Below the pieces are notes generated by a model. That model saw only the letters and a list, made by a program, of their open reading frames with translations, searched no databases and was not told where the DNA came from. The position numbers and the translations under genes were made by a program. DNA of 36,295 nt from CAXNKG01 sp964202965 (GTDB lineage: Bacteria; Acidobacteriota; Vicinamibacteria; Vicinamibacterales; UBA2999). The stretch covers positions 1-36,295 of the forward strand of contig CAXNKG010000032.1 in NCBI GenBank assembly GCA_964202965.1. The letters run 5' to 3'. How positions within the stretch are numbered: the first letter of the stretch is position 1; each line of letters opens with the position of its first letter. This document shows, piece by piece, positions 6,104-13,610 of this stretch.

Positions 6104-7495
6104 TCACGCGGCAAGCGCCCGAAGCAGCTTCTGATGGATCCCGCCGAAGCCGCCGTTCGACATCAGCATCACGATGTCGCCCGTCTTGTGCTCGGCCACG
6201 ATGGTGTGGACGATCTCGTCCACCTCTTTGATGTACCGCGCGCGCTGGGCGCGTGCGTGCAGATCGGCCACCAGACGCTCCTCGGACAGACGCTCTGACT
6301 CGGGAAGCGACGATCGAAAGACACCCGCGATCACGACTTCGTCGGCGCCGCCAAAGGCCGCGGCAAACGCGTCCTGGAATACCCGCCGGCAGGACGAGGC
6401 GGAACGGGGCTCGAACACCGCCCAGATACGCCGGCCGGGATAACCGGTCCGCAATGCGTTGAGCGTCTCGTGCACCGCGGTGGGATGGTGCGCGAAATCG
6501 TCCAGGACGGTCACTCCACGCTGCACGCCGACGACTTCCAGCCGCCGCTTGATGCCCTTGAATGCCCGAAGCCCCGCCGCCAGTCGATCCGCCGGAATGC
6601 CGACACGGTGCCCGACGGCAATCCCGGCCAGGGCGTTCCGCACGTTGTGCACCCCGAGAAGCGGAGACTCGAAGTGGCCGAAGAGGGTGTCCGCCCTCAC
6701 GACCGTGAACCGCGTCGCGCCGTCAGCATGCCGCACGTCGTCGGCCCGCCACGTCGCGCCGGAGGCCGTGCCGAACGTCTCGACCGCGCTGACGGCGAAC
6801 TGGCGCACGTCGGCCGCGTGCGGGCTGTCAGCCCCCAGCAGCAGCAGCCCGTTTCGCGGCACAAGGTTCACGAGCCGCCTGAACGCCAGCCGGACGGCGT
6901 CGAGATCGGCGTAGATATCGGCGTGGTCGAACTCGACGTTGTTGATGACGGCGATGTCGGGCAGGTATTTGAGAAACTTGGCGCTCTTGTCGAAGAACGC
7001 GCTGTCGTATTCGTCGCCTTCGATCACAAAGTCACGGCCGCGGCCGACGCGATAGCTCGACCCGCCGTCGCCAAACCCGAGCACGATCCCGCCCACGAGC
7101 ACCGTCGGGTCCAGCCCGCCGTCCGCCAGCAACGCGCCGGTCAACGCCGTGGTCGTCGTCTTGCCGTGCGTGCCCGCGATGACAATGGAGCGCGCGTCCC
7201 ACAAGAAGTGATCGCGAATCACCTCGGGGAGCGAGCAGTAGCGGATCTTCTGCTCGAGCACCGCTTCCAGCTCGGGGTTGCCCCGCGAGATGGCGTTGCC
7301 GACGACAACGAGGTCGATCTCAGGCGTGATGTGATCCGCCGAGAACGGACTCATGATCGGAATCCGCTCCCCCGCCAGAAAGTCGCTCATCGGCGGGTAG
7401 ACATTCTGGTCGGAGCCGCGCACGTCGTGGCCGCGTTCCTTGAGCAGCGCGGAGACCGTCGCCATCGCCGTGCCGCAGATGCCGATGAAATGCAT
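6104..7495 (-). CDS. mpl: UDP-MurNAc:L-Ala-gamma-D-Glu-meso-DAP ligase (murein peptide ligase)
   Basis: Mpl joins recycled murein tripeptide to UDP-MurNAc, reusing cell-wall peptides. ATG 7495 starts MHFIGICGTAMATVSALLKE, which aligns with Mpl; a longer N-terminus would overlap the ldcA stop. The ATP loop GTHGKTTT lies at residues 109-116. Several blocks are diagnostic of Mpl rather than MurC: NVYPPMSDFL, GNAISRGNPELEAVLE, EYDSAFFDKSAKF, NNVEFDHADIY, DDFAHHPTAVHETL and MSNGGFGGIHQKLL. At 463 residues the length is normal. Its position between ldcA and murB links peptide recycling to UDP-MurNAc supply. It could be mislabelled murC by similarity searches. Confidence 0.95.
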   Translation of the reverse strand: MHFIGICGTAMATVSALLKERGHDVRGSDQNVYPPMSDFLAGERIPIMSPFSADHITPEIDLVVVGNAISRGNPELEAVLEQKIRYCSLPEVIRDHFLWDARSIVIAGTHGKTTTTALTGALLADGGLDPTVLVGGIVLGFGDGGSSYRVGRGRDFVIEGDEYDSAFFDKSAKFLKYLPDIAVINNVEFDHADIYADLDAVRLAFRRLVNLVPRNGLLLLGADSPHAADVRQFAVSAVETFGTASGATWRADDVRHADGATRFTVVRADTLFGHFESPLLGVHNVRNALAGIAVGHRVGIPADRLAAGLRAFKGIKRRLEVVGVQRGVTVLDDFAHHPTAVHETLNALRTGYPGRRIWAVFEPRSASSCRRVFQDAFAAAFGGADEVVIAGVFRSSLPESERLSEERLVADLHARAQRARYIKEVDEIVHTIVAEHKTGDIVMLMSNGGFGGIHQKLLRALAA

Positions 7496-7505
7496 GCGGC
7501 GGGTG

Positions 7506-8426
7506 CTACTCAACCGGCGATTCCTCGACAATGACGGCCGGTCGGGCATTCGCGCGCAGCCGGACTCCCACGCCAAGCGGGAGGGTCCACGTCGGACCGG
7601 CCGTGTGGCCCGACGGAAAGCCTTTCACGACGGGCCCGGTGACGTCTCGGGCGACCTCCGCCAGCACGTCATCGATGGTCGGACCGCCCTCCTGCTGACA
7701 CCCGCGCATCTCGCCGAAGATCAGGCCCCGGGCCTTCCCGAGGATTCCCGCCTGTCGGAGCTGCGTCAGCATCCGGTCAATGCGATACGGCCGCTCGTTG
7801 ACGTCCTCCAGGAACAGGACGCAGTCGCGCGGGGGGTTGAAGGCGAAGGCCGTTCCCAGCGATCCGACGAGCTGTGTCAGCGTGCCCCCAAAGAGCGCGC
7901 CGGTGGCCTCCCCGGTCTTCACCACGGCCAGTCCGCTGGGCGCCATTTCGAGTCCGGCCCCCTTCCCCTGCGCAAGCGCCGTGAACGACGCCCGGTCGTA
8001 GCCGTCCTCGCCGCGCGCGAACCGCCGCTCGAGCATCGGGCCATGAAGCGCGGTCATGCCGCACTGGCACGTCAGCCACGACAGGATCGACGTGTTGTCG
8101 CTGTAGCCGATGAACAGCTTGGGCGTGTCCTGCGGCTTCCAGGCCGAGAGGAGCGGCAGCAGCTGGACGCTGCCGTATCCGCCCCGGACCGCGACGAGCG
8201 CTGCAATGTCAGGATCCGACCATGCCCGGCGGAACAACGCCGCCCGGCTGTCCGCGGTTCCTGACGAAAACAGATGCTCGTCGAAAATCGAGTCGTCGAC
8301 GACGGGGTCGTAGCCAAGCGTCCGGAGCTCGGCCACGCCGGCGGCCAGTTCGTCCCGCGAACACGGGCTCGCCGGCGACACGATCGCGACGCGATCACCG
8401 GGCCGCAGCGCGCGCGGCCGGATCAC
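7506..8426 (-). CDS. ldcA: Murein tetrapeptide LD-carboxypeptidase, peptidase family S66
   Basis: LdcA removes the terminal D-Ala from recycled tetrapeptides, making the tripeptide that Mpl uses. I take GTG 8426 as the start, giving 306 residues (translated MIRPRALRPGDRVAIVSPAS), because it overlaps the nagZ stop as GTGA, a translational-coupling arrangement. The S66 features are present: RGGYGSVQLLP, the nucleophile motif GYSD with Ser109, FLEDVNERPYRIDRML with the catalytic Glu, and GHTAGPTWTLPLG with the catalytic His. No signal peptide is seen, in agreement with a cytoplasmic recycling enzyme. Confidence 0.93.
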   Translation of the reverse strand: MIRPRALRPGDRVAIVSPASPCSRDELAAGVAELRTLGYDPVVDDSIFDEHLFSSGTADSRAALFRRAWSDPDIAALVAVRGGYGSVQLLPLLSAWKPQDTPKLFIGYSDNTSILSWLTCQCGMTALHGPMLERRFARGEDGYDRASFTALAQGKGAGLEMAPSGLAVVKTGEATGALFGGTLTQLVGSLGTAFAFNPPRDCVLFLEDVNERPYRIDRMLTQLRQAGILGKARGLIFGEMRGCQQEGGPTIDDVLAEVARDVTGPVVKGFPSGHTAGPTWTLPLGVGVRLRANARPAVIVEESPVE

Positions 8427-9529
8427 AGATAGCGCGCCATTTCTTCGGCCACGCGCCGGTGCGCGTCGCACCCGATGACCTGCCGGACGGCCACGCGTCC
8501 CGAGGCGACCGGGGCGGCCAGAAAGCGCTCCTTCGCGCGGCGCTGCCGCGCCAGGGCGTCCTCGAGCCGCGCGTACGGAATGCTCTCGTCTTCGACCGCG
8601 TGCACCAGCGCCTCGAGTGCGGTCGCCTGCACGTCGATATCGCGGCCGCGATCGTCACTGAGCGCACGGCAGATCAGCACGCCGTCACAGCCGGCCTGAA
8701 TGGATCCGATGGCCGCCTCGGCGACCGAGTACGACGCGGCGAGCGCCTTCATCTCGAGGTCGTCGCTCAGGATCACGCCGGTGAAATCCAGTTCGTCGCG
8801 GAGCAGGTCGTACACAATCCGCCGCGAGAGGGTCGCCGGCTTCACCTCATCAAGGGCGGGCACCAGGACGTGCGCGGTCATCATGAAGGCCACGCCAGCC
8901 CTGATCGCCTCCCGGAAGGGCACGCACTCGACGCGGCGAATGCGGTCCGGCGGATGCTCCACGACCGGCAGCGCATGGTGCGAATCCACGGCCGTATCGC
9001 CATGCCCGGGAAAATGCTTTCCGCACGCCGCGACCCCATTCTCCTGGAGGCCCGCGACAATGGCCGCGCCCAGCCTCGCAACCATGTCGGCATCCTCAGA
9101 CAGCGCGCGATCGCCAATGACCGGATTGTCTGGATTCGTGTGGATATCGAGCACCGGGGCGTAGTCGAGGGTGACGCCGACAGCCTTGAGCTCGGCGGCC
9201 AGTGCGGACGCGAATCGGCGGGCCAGCGCGACATCGCCGCTTCGTCCGAGCGTGGCCATCGGCGGCCATTCGGTGAACGGCGATCGGAGGCGCGCCACGC
9301 GGCCCCCTTCCTGATCCACGCTGACCCACAGCGGCAGCTCGCCCGCCAGTGCCTGCACGTCGCGCGCGAGCTCGGCTACCTGCTCGGGCGCTTCGATGTT
9401 GCGGGCGAACAGGATGAGTCCGCCCAGGCCGAACTCACGCGCGAGCGACCGCATCTCCGGGGGGATCGTCGTGCCGGGCAGACAGCCAATCAGCAACTGG
9501 CCGATCTGCCGCCGGATGGAGGAGGGCAC
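8423..9529 (-). CDS. nagZ: Beta-N-acetylhexosaminidase, glycoside hydrolase family 3
   Basis: NagZ splits GlcNAc from anhydro-MurNAc peptides in cytoplasmic wall recycling. The 368-residue protein shows VDQEGGRVARLR (about 71-82), the acid/base loop KHFPGHGDT at 171-179 with His176, TAHVLVPALD, and the nucleophile block SDDLEM with Asp256. These are all typical of the bacterial NagZ branch. No signal peptide is present. It is the first gene of the recycling operon. The GTG start lies only 7 nt after a perfect TATAAT box and has no Shine-Dalgarno sequence, which suggests a leaderless mRNA. It is divergent from a GHMP kinase with which it shares a palindromic promoter. Confidence 0.94.
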   Translation of the reverse strand: MPSSIRRQIGQLLIGCLPGTTIPPEMRSLAREFGLGGLILFARNIEAPEQVAELARDVQALAGELPLWVSVDQEGGRVARLRSPFTEWPPMATLGRSGDVALARRFASALAAELKAVGVTLDYAPVLDIHTNPDNPVIGDRALSEDADMVARLGAAIVAGLQENGVAACGKHFPGHGDTAVDSHHALPVVEHPPDRIRRVECVPFREAIRAGVAFMMTAHVLVPALDEVKPATLSRRIVYDLLRDELDFTGVILSDDLEMKALAASYSVAEAAIGSIQAGCDGVLICRALSDDRGRDIDVQATALEALVHAVEDESIPYARLEDALARQRRAKERFLAAPVASGRVAVRQVIGCDAHRRVAEEMARYL

Positions 9530-9536
9530 GCCACTG

Positions 9537-9561
9537 ATTATAGAGAAGCCGGTTCTATAAT
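9537..9561. promoter_or_regulatory. Palindromic divergent promoter of nagZ and the GHMP kinase
   Basis: The 25-bp segment is ATTATAGA, a 9-nt centre, then TCTATAAT: a perfect 8-bp inverted repeat. It yields a consensus -10 hexamer TATAAT on each strand (9556-9561 plus; 9542-9537 minus). Six nt separate the plus box from the kinase GTG and 7 nt separate the minus box from the nagZ GTG, so both transcripts should begin at or next to the start codon. No clear -35 elements are seen. The palindrome could also serve as an operator controlling both directions. Confidence 0.7.
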
Positions 9562-9567
9562 CCCGTA

Positions 9568-10554
9568 GTGATCAGAACGTCCGCCCCGACCCGCATCGAC
9601 CTGGCGGGCGGGACTCTCGACATCTGGCCGCTCTATCTGTTCCATCCGGGCGCGCAAACCATCAACGCGGCCATCAGTCTGCGTGCCAAAGCCACGATCG
9701 AGCCGCGCGACGACGAACGCGTCGTCATCACGTCGCTCGACACCGGCGCCACGGTCGAAGCCGGTCACTGGCGCGAGCTCCGCGACCGGAAGGAGCTCCG
9801 GCTGCTGTCGCTGCTGGCCCACTTCTTCGAGGCGCGGGGCGTGACGCTGACCACCTCGTGCGAATCCCCGGCTGGCGCGGGCATCGCCGGCTCCTCGGCC
9901 CTGAACGTGGCCGTCTGCGCGGCCTTTGCCGAGTGGAGCCGGACGCACTACGAGCCTGAGGCGCTGCTCCAGGTGGCGATGAACGTCGAAGCGCAGGCGA
10001 TTGCGGTGCCGACGGGGATGCAGGACTACAGGCCCGCCCTCTACGGAGGGATCGCCGCGCTCCAGCTCGATGTCGACCGGGTCCGCCGCGTGCCGCTGGA
10101 TGTCGACCCGTCAGAACTCGCGGGGCGCCTGGTCCTCTGCTACACGGGCGAGCCGCGAAACTCCGGCACCAATAACTGGGACATCACCAAGAGGCATATC
10201 GACGGCGACGCGCGCGTTTTCCAGTGCTTCGAGCGTATCCGCGACACGGCCGCCGCCATGCGCGAGGCGCTGCTGGCAGGCGACTGGGACGGAGTCGGCC
10301 GGGCCATTGCCGATGAGTGGGAGAACCGCAAGCGGCTGGCGCCCGGTGTCACCACGCCAGCCATCGAGGCGCTGATTGCGCGAGCCATGGCGGCCGGCGC
10401 CACCGCCGCGAAGGTGTGTGGCGCGGGCGGGGGCGGGTGCCTGTTCGCCTTCGGACCACCCGAGCGGGGCGCGGCCATTCGCGAGGCGCTCGCCGCGGGC
10501 GGCGCCCGGGTGCTCGATTTCTCAATCGAGCGCGACGGCCTGACCCGTGGATAA
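9568..10554 (+). CDS. GHMP-family sugar kinase, substrate unknown
   Basis: The 328-residue protein belongs to the GHMP kinase superfamily (galactokinase, homoserine, mevalonate and phosphomevalonate kinases). Motif 1 is APTRIDLAGGTLDIW near the N-terminus. The ATP loop is SPAGAGIAGSSALN at about 100-113, and the C-terminal glycine motif is KVCGAGGGGCLFAF. The overall form resembles heptose-phosphate or fucose kinases of the HddA type. Its start is GTG 9568, leaderless by promoter spacing. Because it is driven from the same palindromic promoter as nagZ, a role in phosphorylating a sugar released in wall recycling (GlcNAc or MurNAc) is attractive but is inference only. The polX start overlaps its last 8 nt. 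Confidence 0.82.
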   Translation: MIRTSAPTRIDLAGGTLDIWPLYLFHPGAQTINAAISLRAKATIEPRDDERVVITSLDTGATVEAGHWRELRDRKELRLLSLLAHFFEARGVTLTTSCESPAGAGIAGSSALNVAVCAAFAEWSRTHYEPEALLQVAMNVEAQAIAVPTGMQDYRPALYGGIAALQLDVDRVRRVPLDVDPSELAGRLVLCYTGEPRNSGTNNWDITKRHIDGDARVFQCFERIRDTAAAMREALLAGDWDGVGRAIADEWENRKRLAPGVTTPAIEALIARAMAAGATAAKVCGAGGGGCLFAFGPPERGAAIREALAAGGARVLDFSIERDGLTRG

Positions 10555-12295
10555 CGGGCAGGTAGCGCAGGTCTTCGGCGACATCGCCGACCTGCTGGAA
10601 ATCAAGGGTGAAAACGCGTTCAAGATCCGCGCCTACCGGGCCGGAGCGGACACCATCAAGGCGTGGGGCGATCCTGTCGCCCTGATGGACGACGCCCAGC
10701 TGCGCGCGCTGCCTGGTATCGGAAAGGACCTTGCCGGCAAGATCAGGGAACTCGCCGGAACCGGCGCGTGCGGGTATCACCGCGATCTGCTCCAGGAGTT
10801 TCCGCCGACCATCCTCGATCTCCTGAGGCTTCAGGGAGTCGGACCGAAGACGGTCGCGGTCCTGTACGGCAGCCTGAACATCAGGACCGTTGAGGAGCTC
10901 GCAGATGCCGCCCGCAACGGGCGCCTGCGTGCGCTCAAGGGCATGGGCCCGAAGAAGGAGGCGCTGATTCTCAAGGCGATTGACGAACGCCGGCAGGATG
11001 CCGGCCGTCACCTTCTCGCCGACGCCGTCGCGCATGCCGAGGCGCTCATCGCGTACCTCCAGGCACACGCGCCGGCCGTCGAGTTCATTCCGGTCGGCAG
11101 CGTACGCCGCGGCTGCGAGACGTGCGGCGACATCGACATCCTGGCCATCGGTGACCCCTCCGCTTCACCCGGGACAGGTGACCGCACGCTCATGGATCTG
11201 TTCGTCGCGTATCTGAACGTCGAACGCATCCTCGGCCATGGCGACACAAAATCGAGTGTCCGCCTGCGCGGCGGCTGTCAGGCGGACCTTCGCCTGGTGC
11301 CTCCCGACAGCCGGGGAGCGGCGCTGCAGTACTTCACGGGATCGAAGGCCCACAACATCCTCCTTCGCGACCGCGCCAGCCAGCACGGGTTCAAGCTGAA
11401 CGAGTACGGTCTCTTTCGGACGGCAGACGACACCAGGGTCGCCGGAGAGACCGAAGCATCGATCTACGAGTCGCTTGGGCTCGCCTGGGTGGACCCGGCA
11501 CTGCGGGAGAATCGAGGGGAGATCGACGCCGCTGCCGCTCGTACGCTTCCCCGCCTCGTCTCGGCCTCGGACATTCGCGGCGACCTGCACATGCACACCA
11601 CCGCGACCGACGGCCGCGACGACATCGATGGCATGGCCGCCGCCGCCAGGCGGCTCGGGTATCAGTACATCGCCGTGACGGACCACAGCAAGGCGCTCGC
11701 GATGGCCAACGGCCTCGACGAACATCGCGCGCTGGCGCATGCTGCGGCCATTCGCGCCCGGAACGGCCGATGTGGCGATCTGACGCTTCTCGCTGGCATC
11801 GAATGCGACATTCTTCCCGACGGCCGCCTGGATCTCGCCGACGACTGCCTCGCCCAGCTCGACATCGTCGTGGCCTCGGTACATTCGCATTTCAGCCAGG
11901 ACGAGGCGCAGATGACGGACAGAATCCTGCGGGCGCTCGACAACCCCTGGGTGGACGTGCTCGGCCACCCCACGAGCCGCCGGCTGCTGAGGCGCGAGCC
12001 GCTCCGCCTCCAGATGGAGACCGTCATGGCCGCGGCGGCCCGGCATGGCGTCGCGATGGAGATCAACTGCCAGATCGACCGCCTGGACCTGAGCGATGCG
12101 CATGCGCGGCTCGCCCGCGAGCGCGGCGTCAGGCTCGTCGTGTCGACCGACGCGCATTCGGCGGCAGCCCTCGACACCGTCCGCTGGGGACTCCAGGTCG
12201 CGCGGCGCGCCTGGACGCAGGCGGCGGACGTCCTGAATACCAGGCCTCTCGGGGAGATGCGGGCCCTGCTGCGCCGGCATCGGAAGGCCGCGTGA
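10547..12295 (+). CDS. polX: DNA polymerase/3'-5' exonuclease PolX
   Basis: Bacterial PolX combines a gap-filling family X polymerase with a PHP-domain exonuclease for base excision repair. The 582-residue protein begins with a helical 8-kDa-like region and helix-hairpin-helix motifs (LPGIGKDLAGKI about 55-66; LQGVGPKTVAVLY about 95-107; LKGMGPKKEALIL). The palm is GSVRRGCETCGDIDIL with Asp195 and Asp197, completed by ADLRLVP. The C-terminal PHP domain has GDLHMHTTATDG, VTDHSKA, GIECDI, VASVHSHF, LGHPTSR and STDAHS, so its metal ligands appear intact. The GTG start overlaps the kinase stop, and the next gene overlaps as GTGA. Confidence 0.95.
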   Translation: MDNGQVAQVFGDIADLLEIKGENAFKIRAYRAGADTIKAWGDPVALMDDAQLRALPGIGKDLAGKIRELAGTGACGYHRDLLQEFPPTILDLLRLQGVGPKTVAVLYGSLNIRTVEELADAARNGRLRALKGMGPKKEALILKAIDERRQDAGRHLLADAVAHAEALIAYLQAHAPAVEFIPVGSVRRGCETCGDIDILAIGDPSASPGTGDRTLMDLFVAYLNVERILGHGDTKSSVRLRGGCQADLRLVPPDSRGAALQYFTGSKAHNILLRDRASQHGFKLNEYGLFRTADDTRVAGETEASIYESLGLAWVDPALRENRGEIDAAAARTLPRLVSASDIRGDLHMHTTATDGRDDIDGMAAAARRLGYQYIAVTDHSKALAMANGLDEHRALAHAAAIRARNGRCGDLTLLAGIECDILPDGRLDLADDCLAQLDIVVASVHSHFSQDEAQMTDRILRALDNPWVDVLGHPTSRRLLRREPLRLQMETVMAAAARHGVAMEINCQIDRLDLSDAHARLARERGVRLVVSTDAHSAAALDTVRWGLQVARRAWTQAADVLNTRPLGEMRALLRRHRKAA

Positions 12296-12555
12296 GCGAC
12301 GACCAGGGTTTCGTCCCGCTGGGATCGCTGCGCGGCCAGAAGGCCGATCCCGCACGCGCCCTCGCCGAGATCCGGACGATCTACTTCGCCACGACGAAGA
12401 AGACCATCCAGCACGACCTGGCACATGCGATCGAACTGTTGAAGTCGCTCGCGTCCGAGGAGGAGCGCGAGAAGGCGACGGTCTATATGGAAGGACTGGC
12501 GCAGATGCGGAAGGAGTGGGCGCCAGGGAAGGCAGGAACCAAGAAGGTGCGATAG
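12292..12555 (+). CDS. Small hypothetical protein downstream of polX
   Basis: Eighty-seven residues start at GTG 12292, overlapping the polX stop as GTGA. The protein is charged and predicted helical (IRTIYFATTKKTIQHDLAHA, ELLKSLASEEEREKATVYME). It has no membrane segment or known motif. The overlap suggests co-translation with PolX. The last codons (KKVR and the TAG) coincide with the start of the GTGCGNNG repeat array, so the original C-terminus may have been altered by the repeat. Confidence 0.7.
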   Translation: MSDDQGFVPLGSLRGQKADPARALAEIRTIYFATTKKTIQHDLAHAIELLKSLASEEEREKATVYMEGLAQMRKEWAPGKAGTKKVR

Positions 12556-12618
12556 TGCGGGGGTGCGGTGGTGCGAAGGTGCACGTGCGAAGGTGCGGCG
12601 GTGCGAAGGTGCGAAGGT
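12545..12618 (+). repeat. 8-bp short tandem repeat array (GTGCGNNG), left copy
   Basis: About eight to nine degenerate units (GTGCGGGG, GTGCGGTG, GTGCGAAG and similar) run in tandem, with one short interruption at GTGCAC. The array starts at the 3' end of the small gene after polX and includes its TAG stop. The same unit occurs in inverted orientation at 15317-15401. Confidence 0.85.
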
Positions 12619-12978
12619 CTCGGCGTGAGGACAGTCACTCTGGCCGTTACCGACGCGCAGATGGCGCCGACGTGGATCGTCTCTGTGACTCGCACATCGT
12701 GACCTCGGCTTGACCGGCGTTCGTGCCGCGTGCTCGTCCGGAGAACAGAGTTGATAGCCGCCCCTGCGGCGGCTATCGCGGGTTCGCCGAGCATCTCCTG
12801 CGCGGCCAACACAGCATCCTTCGAGGGGTGTCCTGTCGTGTTACCATCCGCCGCGTCAGCGGCTTCCGGCGGGACGGTTTGAAGTGAGTCGGCTTGGATT
12901 AGCCGCCCGAGCCCGCGATCTGTTAGCAGATCCAATCAATACTTGTTGGGCCGACAAACGGAACAATCCCGGGAGGCG
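12619..12978. other. Gene-free region of the second island, left part
   Basis: About 360 bp hold no convincing gene on either strand. They contain two hairpins: a perfect 10-bp stem at 12753-12777, and a smaller GATCTG/CAGATC stem at 12917-12932. This may be the remains of one or more older cassettes. Confidence 0.5.
12753..12777. repeat. Perfect 10-bp inverted repeat (hairpin)
   Basis: GATAGCCGCC and GGCGGCTATC are separated by a 5-nt loop. There is no T-run on either side, so a standard intrinsic terminator is not supported. It may still act as a terminator-like barrier or a structured element between polX and the cassettes. Confidence 0.6.
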
Positions 12979-12984
12979 TAGAAT
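12979..12984 (+). promoter_or_regulatory. Putative -10 box of the toxin-antitoxin operon, leaderless spacing
   Basis: TAGAAT is followed by 6 nt and the ATG at 12991. A GGGAGG purine run lies 14 nt upstream of the ATG, too far for a normal ribosome-binding site, which also favours a leaderless start. Confidence 0.5.
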
Positions 12985-12990
12985 CCGATT

Positions 12991-13218
12991 ATGAGCATCG
13001 ACGAATTGGAAGCCGAAGTCCTGAAGCTGGGACCGCAGGCGCGAGCCCGATTGGCCGAACGGTTACTGAACAGTCTCGAGAGCCTGTCGGATGAGGAGAA
13101 CGAGCAACTCTGGGCCGTAGAGGCTGAGCGTCGCGACACGACTTGGGATTCGAAGGGCGGAGCCGGACGACCCGCGGCGGACGTGTTTCAGGACGCGAGG
13201 GCGCGGCTTCGTGAATGA
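12991..13218 (+). CDS. Addiction-module antitoxin of the putative addiction module component family
   Basis: Seventy-five residues from ATG 12991. The start MSIDELEAEVLKLGPQARAR, the following LAERLLNSLE and a C-terminal VFQDARARL are typical of the small antitoxins annotated as putative addiction module component (PF09720). These pair with ParE/RelE-type toxins. The stop overlaps the start of the next gene by 4 nt (ATGA). The typical tryptophan-rich WAVEAERR region is present. It is presumed to bind and neutralise the toxin and to repress the operon. Confidence 0.85.
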   Translation: MSIDELEAEVLKLGPQARARLAERLLNSLESLSDEENEQLWAVEAERRDTTWDSKGGAGRPAADVFQDARARLRE

Positions 13219-13505
13219 TCCTGTCCTTTCATGAGCTTGCCGAGCAGGAACTCAAGGACACGGCGCAGTACTACGACCGCGAACAGGTTGGGCTTGGCGC
13301 GGCGTTCATCACCGACGTGCAGCGTTGCACCGAGGCGATTCTCGAGCATCCGGAGGCCGGCCCCATCATTCGGGGACGCGTACGACGCCGGTTATGCCGC
13401 CGGTTTCGTTACGGGGTTCTCTATACGATCCGGCCCGGAACCGTGCGGGTTCTCGCAGTCATGAACCTGCGACGCCGTCCCACGTACTGGGTCGGCCGTT
13501 CATGA
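13215..13505 (+). CDS. ParE/RelE-superfamily toxin
   Basis: Ninety-six residues from ATG 13215, overlapping the antitoxin by 4 nt. Family features are the N-terminal FHELAEQELKDTAQYYD helix, a GLGAAFITDVQRCTEAI helix and GPIIRGRVRRRLCRRFRYGV leading to VLYTIRPGTVRVLAVMNLRR. This is the usual RelE/ParE beta-sheet with a basic C-terminal region. The toxin would act on gyrase or on ribosome-bound mRNA; the sequence does not say which. The gene ends 10 bp before attC site 4, so the pair forms the last part of a cassette. Confidence 0.87.
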   Translation: MILSFHELAEQELKDTAQYYDREQVGLGAAFITDVQRCTEAILEHPEAGPIIRGRVRRRLCRRFRYGVLYTIRPGTVRVLAVMNLRRRPTYWVGRS

Positions 13506-13515
13506 AAAGGGGGCG

Positions 13516-13590
13516 GCCCAACACGCGCTGCACCAGACGGCCGCATGGTCAAGGCGCTGAGCGGCCGCTGGTGAGCGCTAATCGTTAGGC
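13516..13590 (+). other. attC-like integron recombination site 4
   Basis: R'' is GCCCAAC (13516-13522) and R' is GTTAGGC (13584-13590). Arms GCGCTGCACCAG and CTGGTGAGCGC pair with one extra G. Length is 75 bp. It closes the cassette with the ParE-type module. Confidence 0.85.
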
Positions 13591-13610
13591 TCCACGAGAA
13601 GCTCTAGGCC

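Noticed and set aside
6104..7495. Annotation of this ligase as murC
   Set aside because: Diagnostic blocks (NVYPPMS, EFDHADIY, MSNGGFGGIHQKLL) fit Mpl.
12545..12618. CRISPR-like array
   Set aside because: The units are 8 bp, contiguous and without spacers; no cas genes are present.
12753..12777. Intrinsic terminator
   Set aside because: The stem is perfect but no T-run follows on either strand.
12804..12928. Possible seventh attC, with GGCCAAC and GTTAGCA about 110 bp apart
   Set aside because: The inner arms do not pair and lack the GCACC/GGTG motif of the other six sites.
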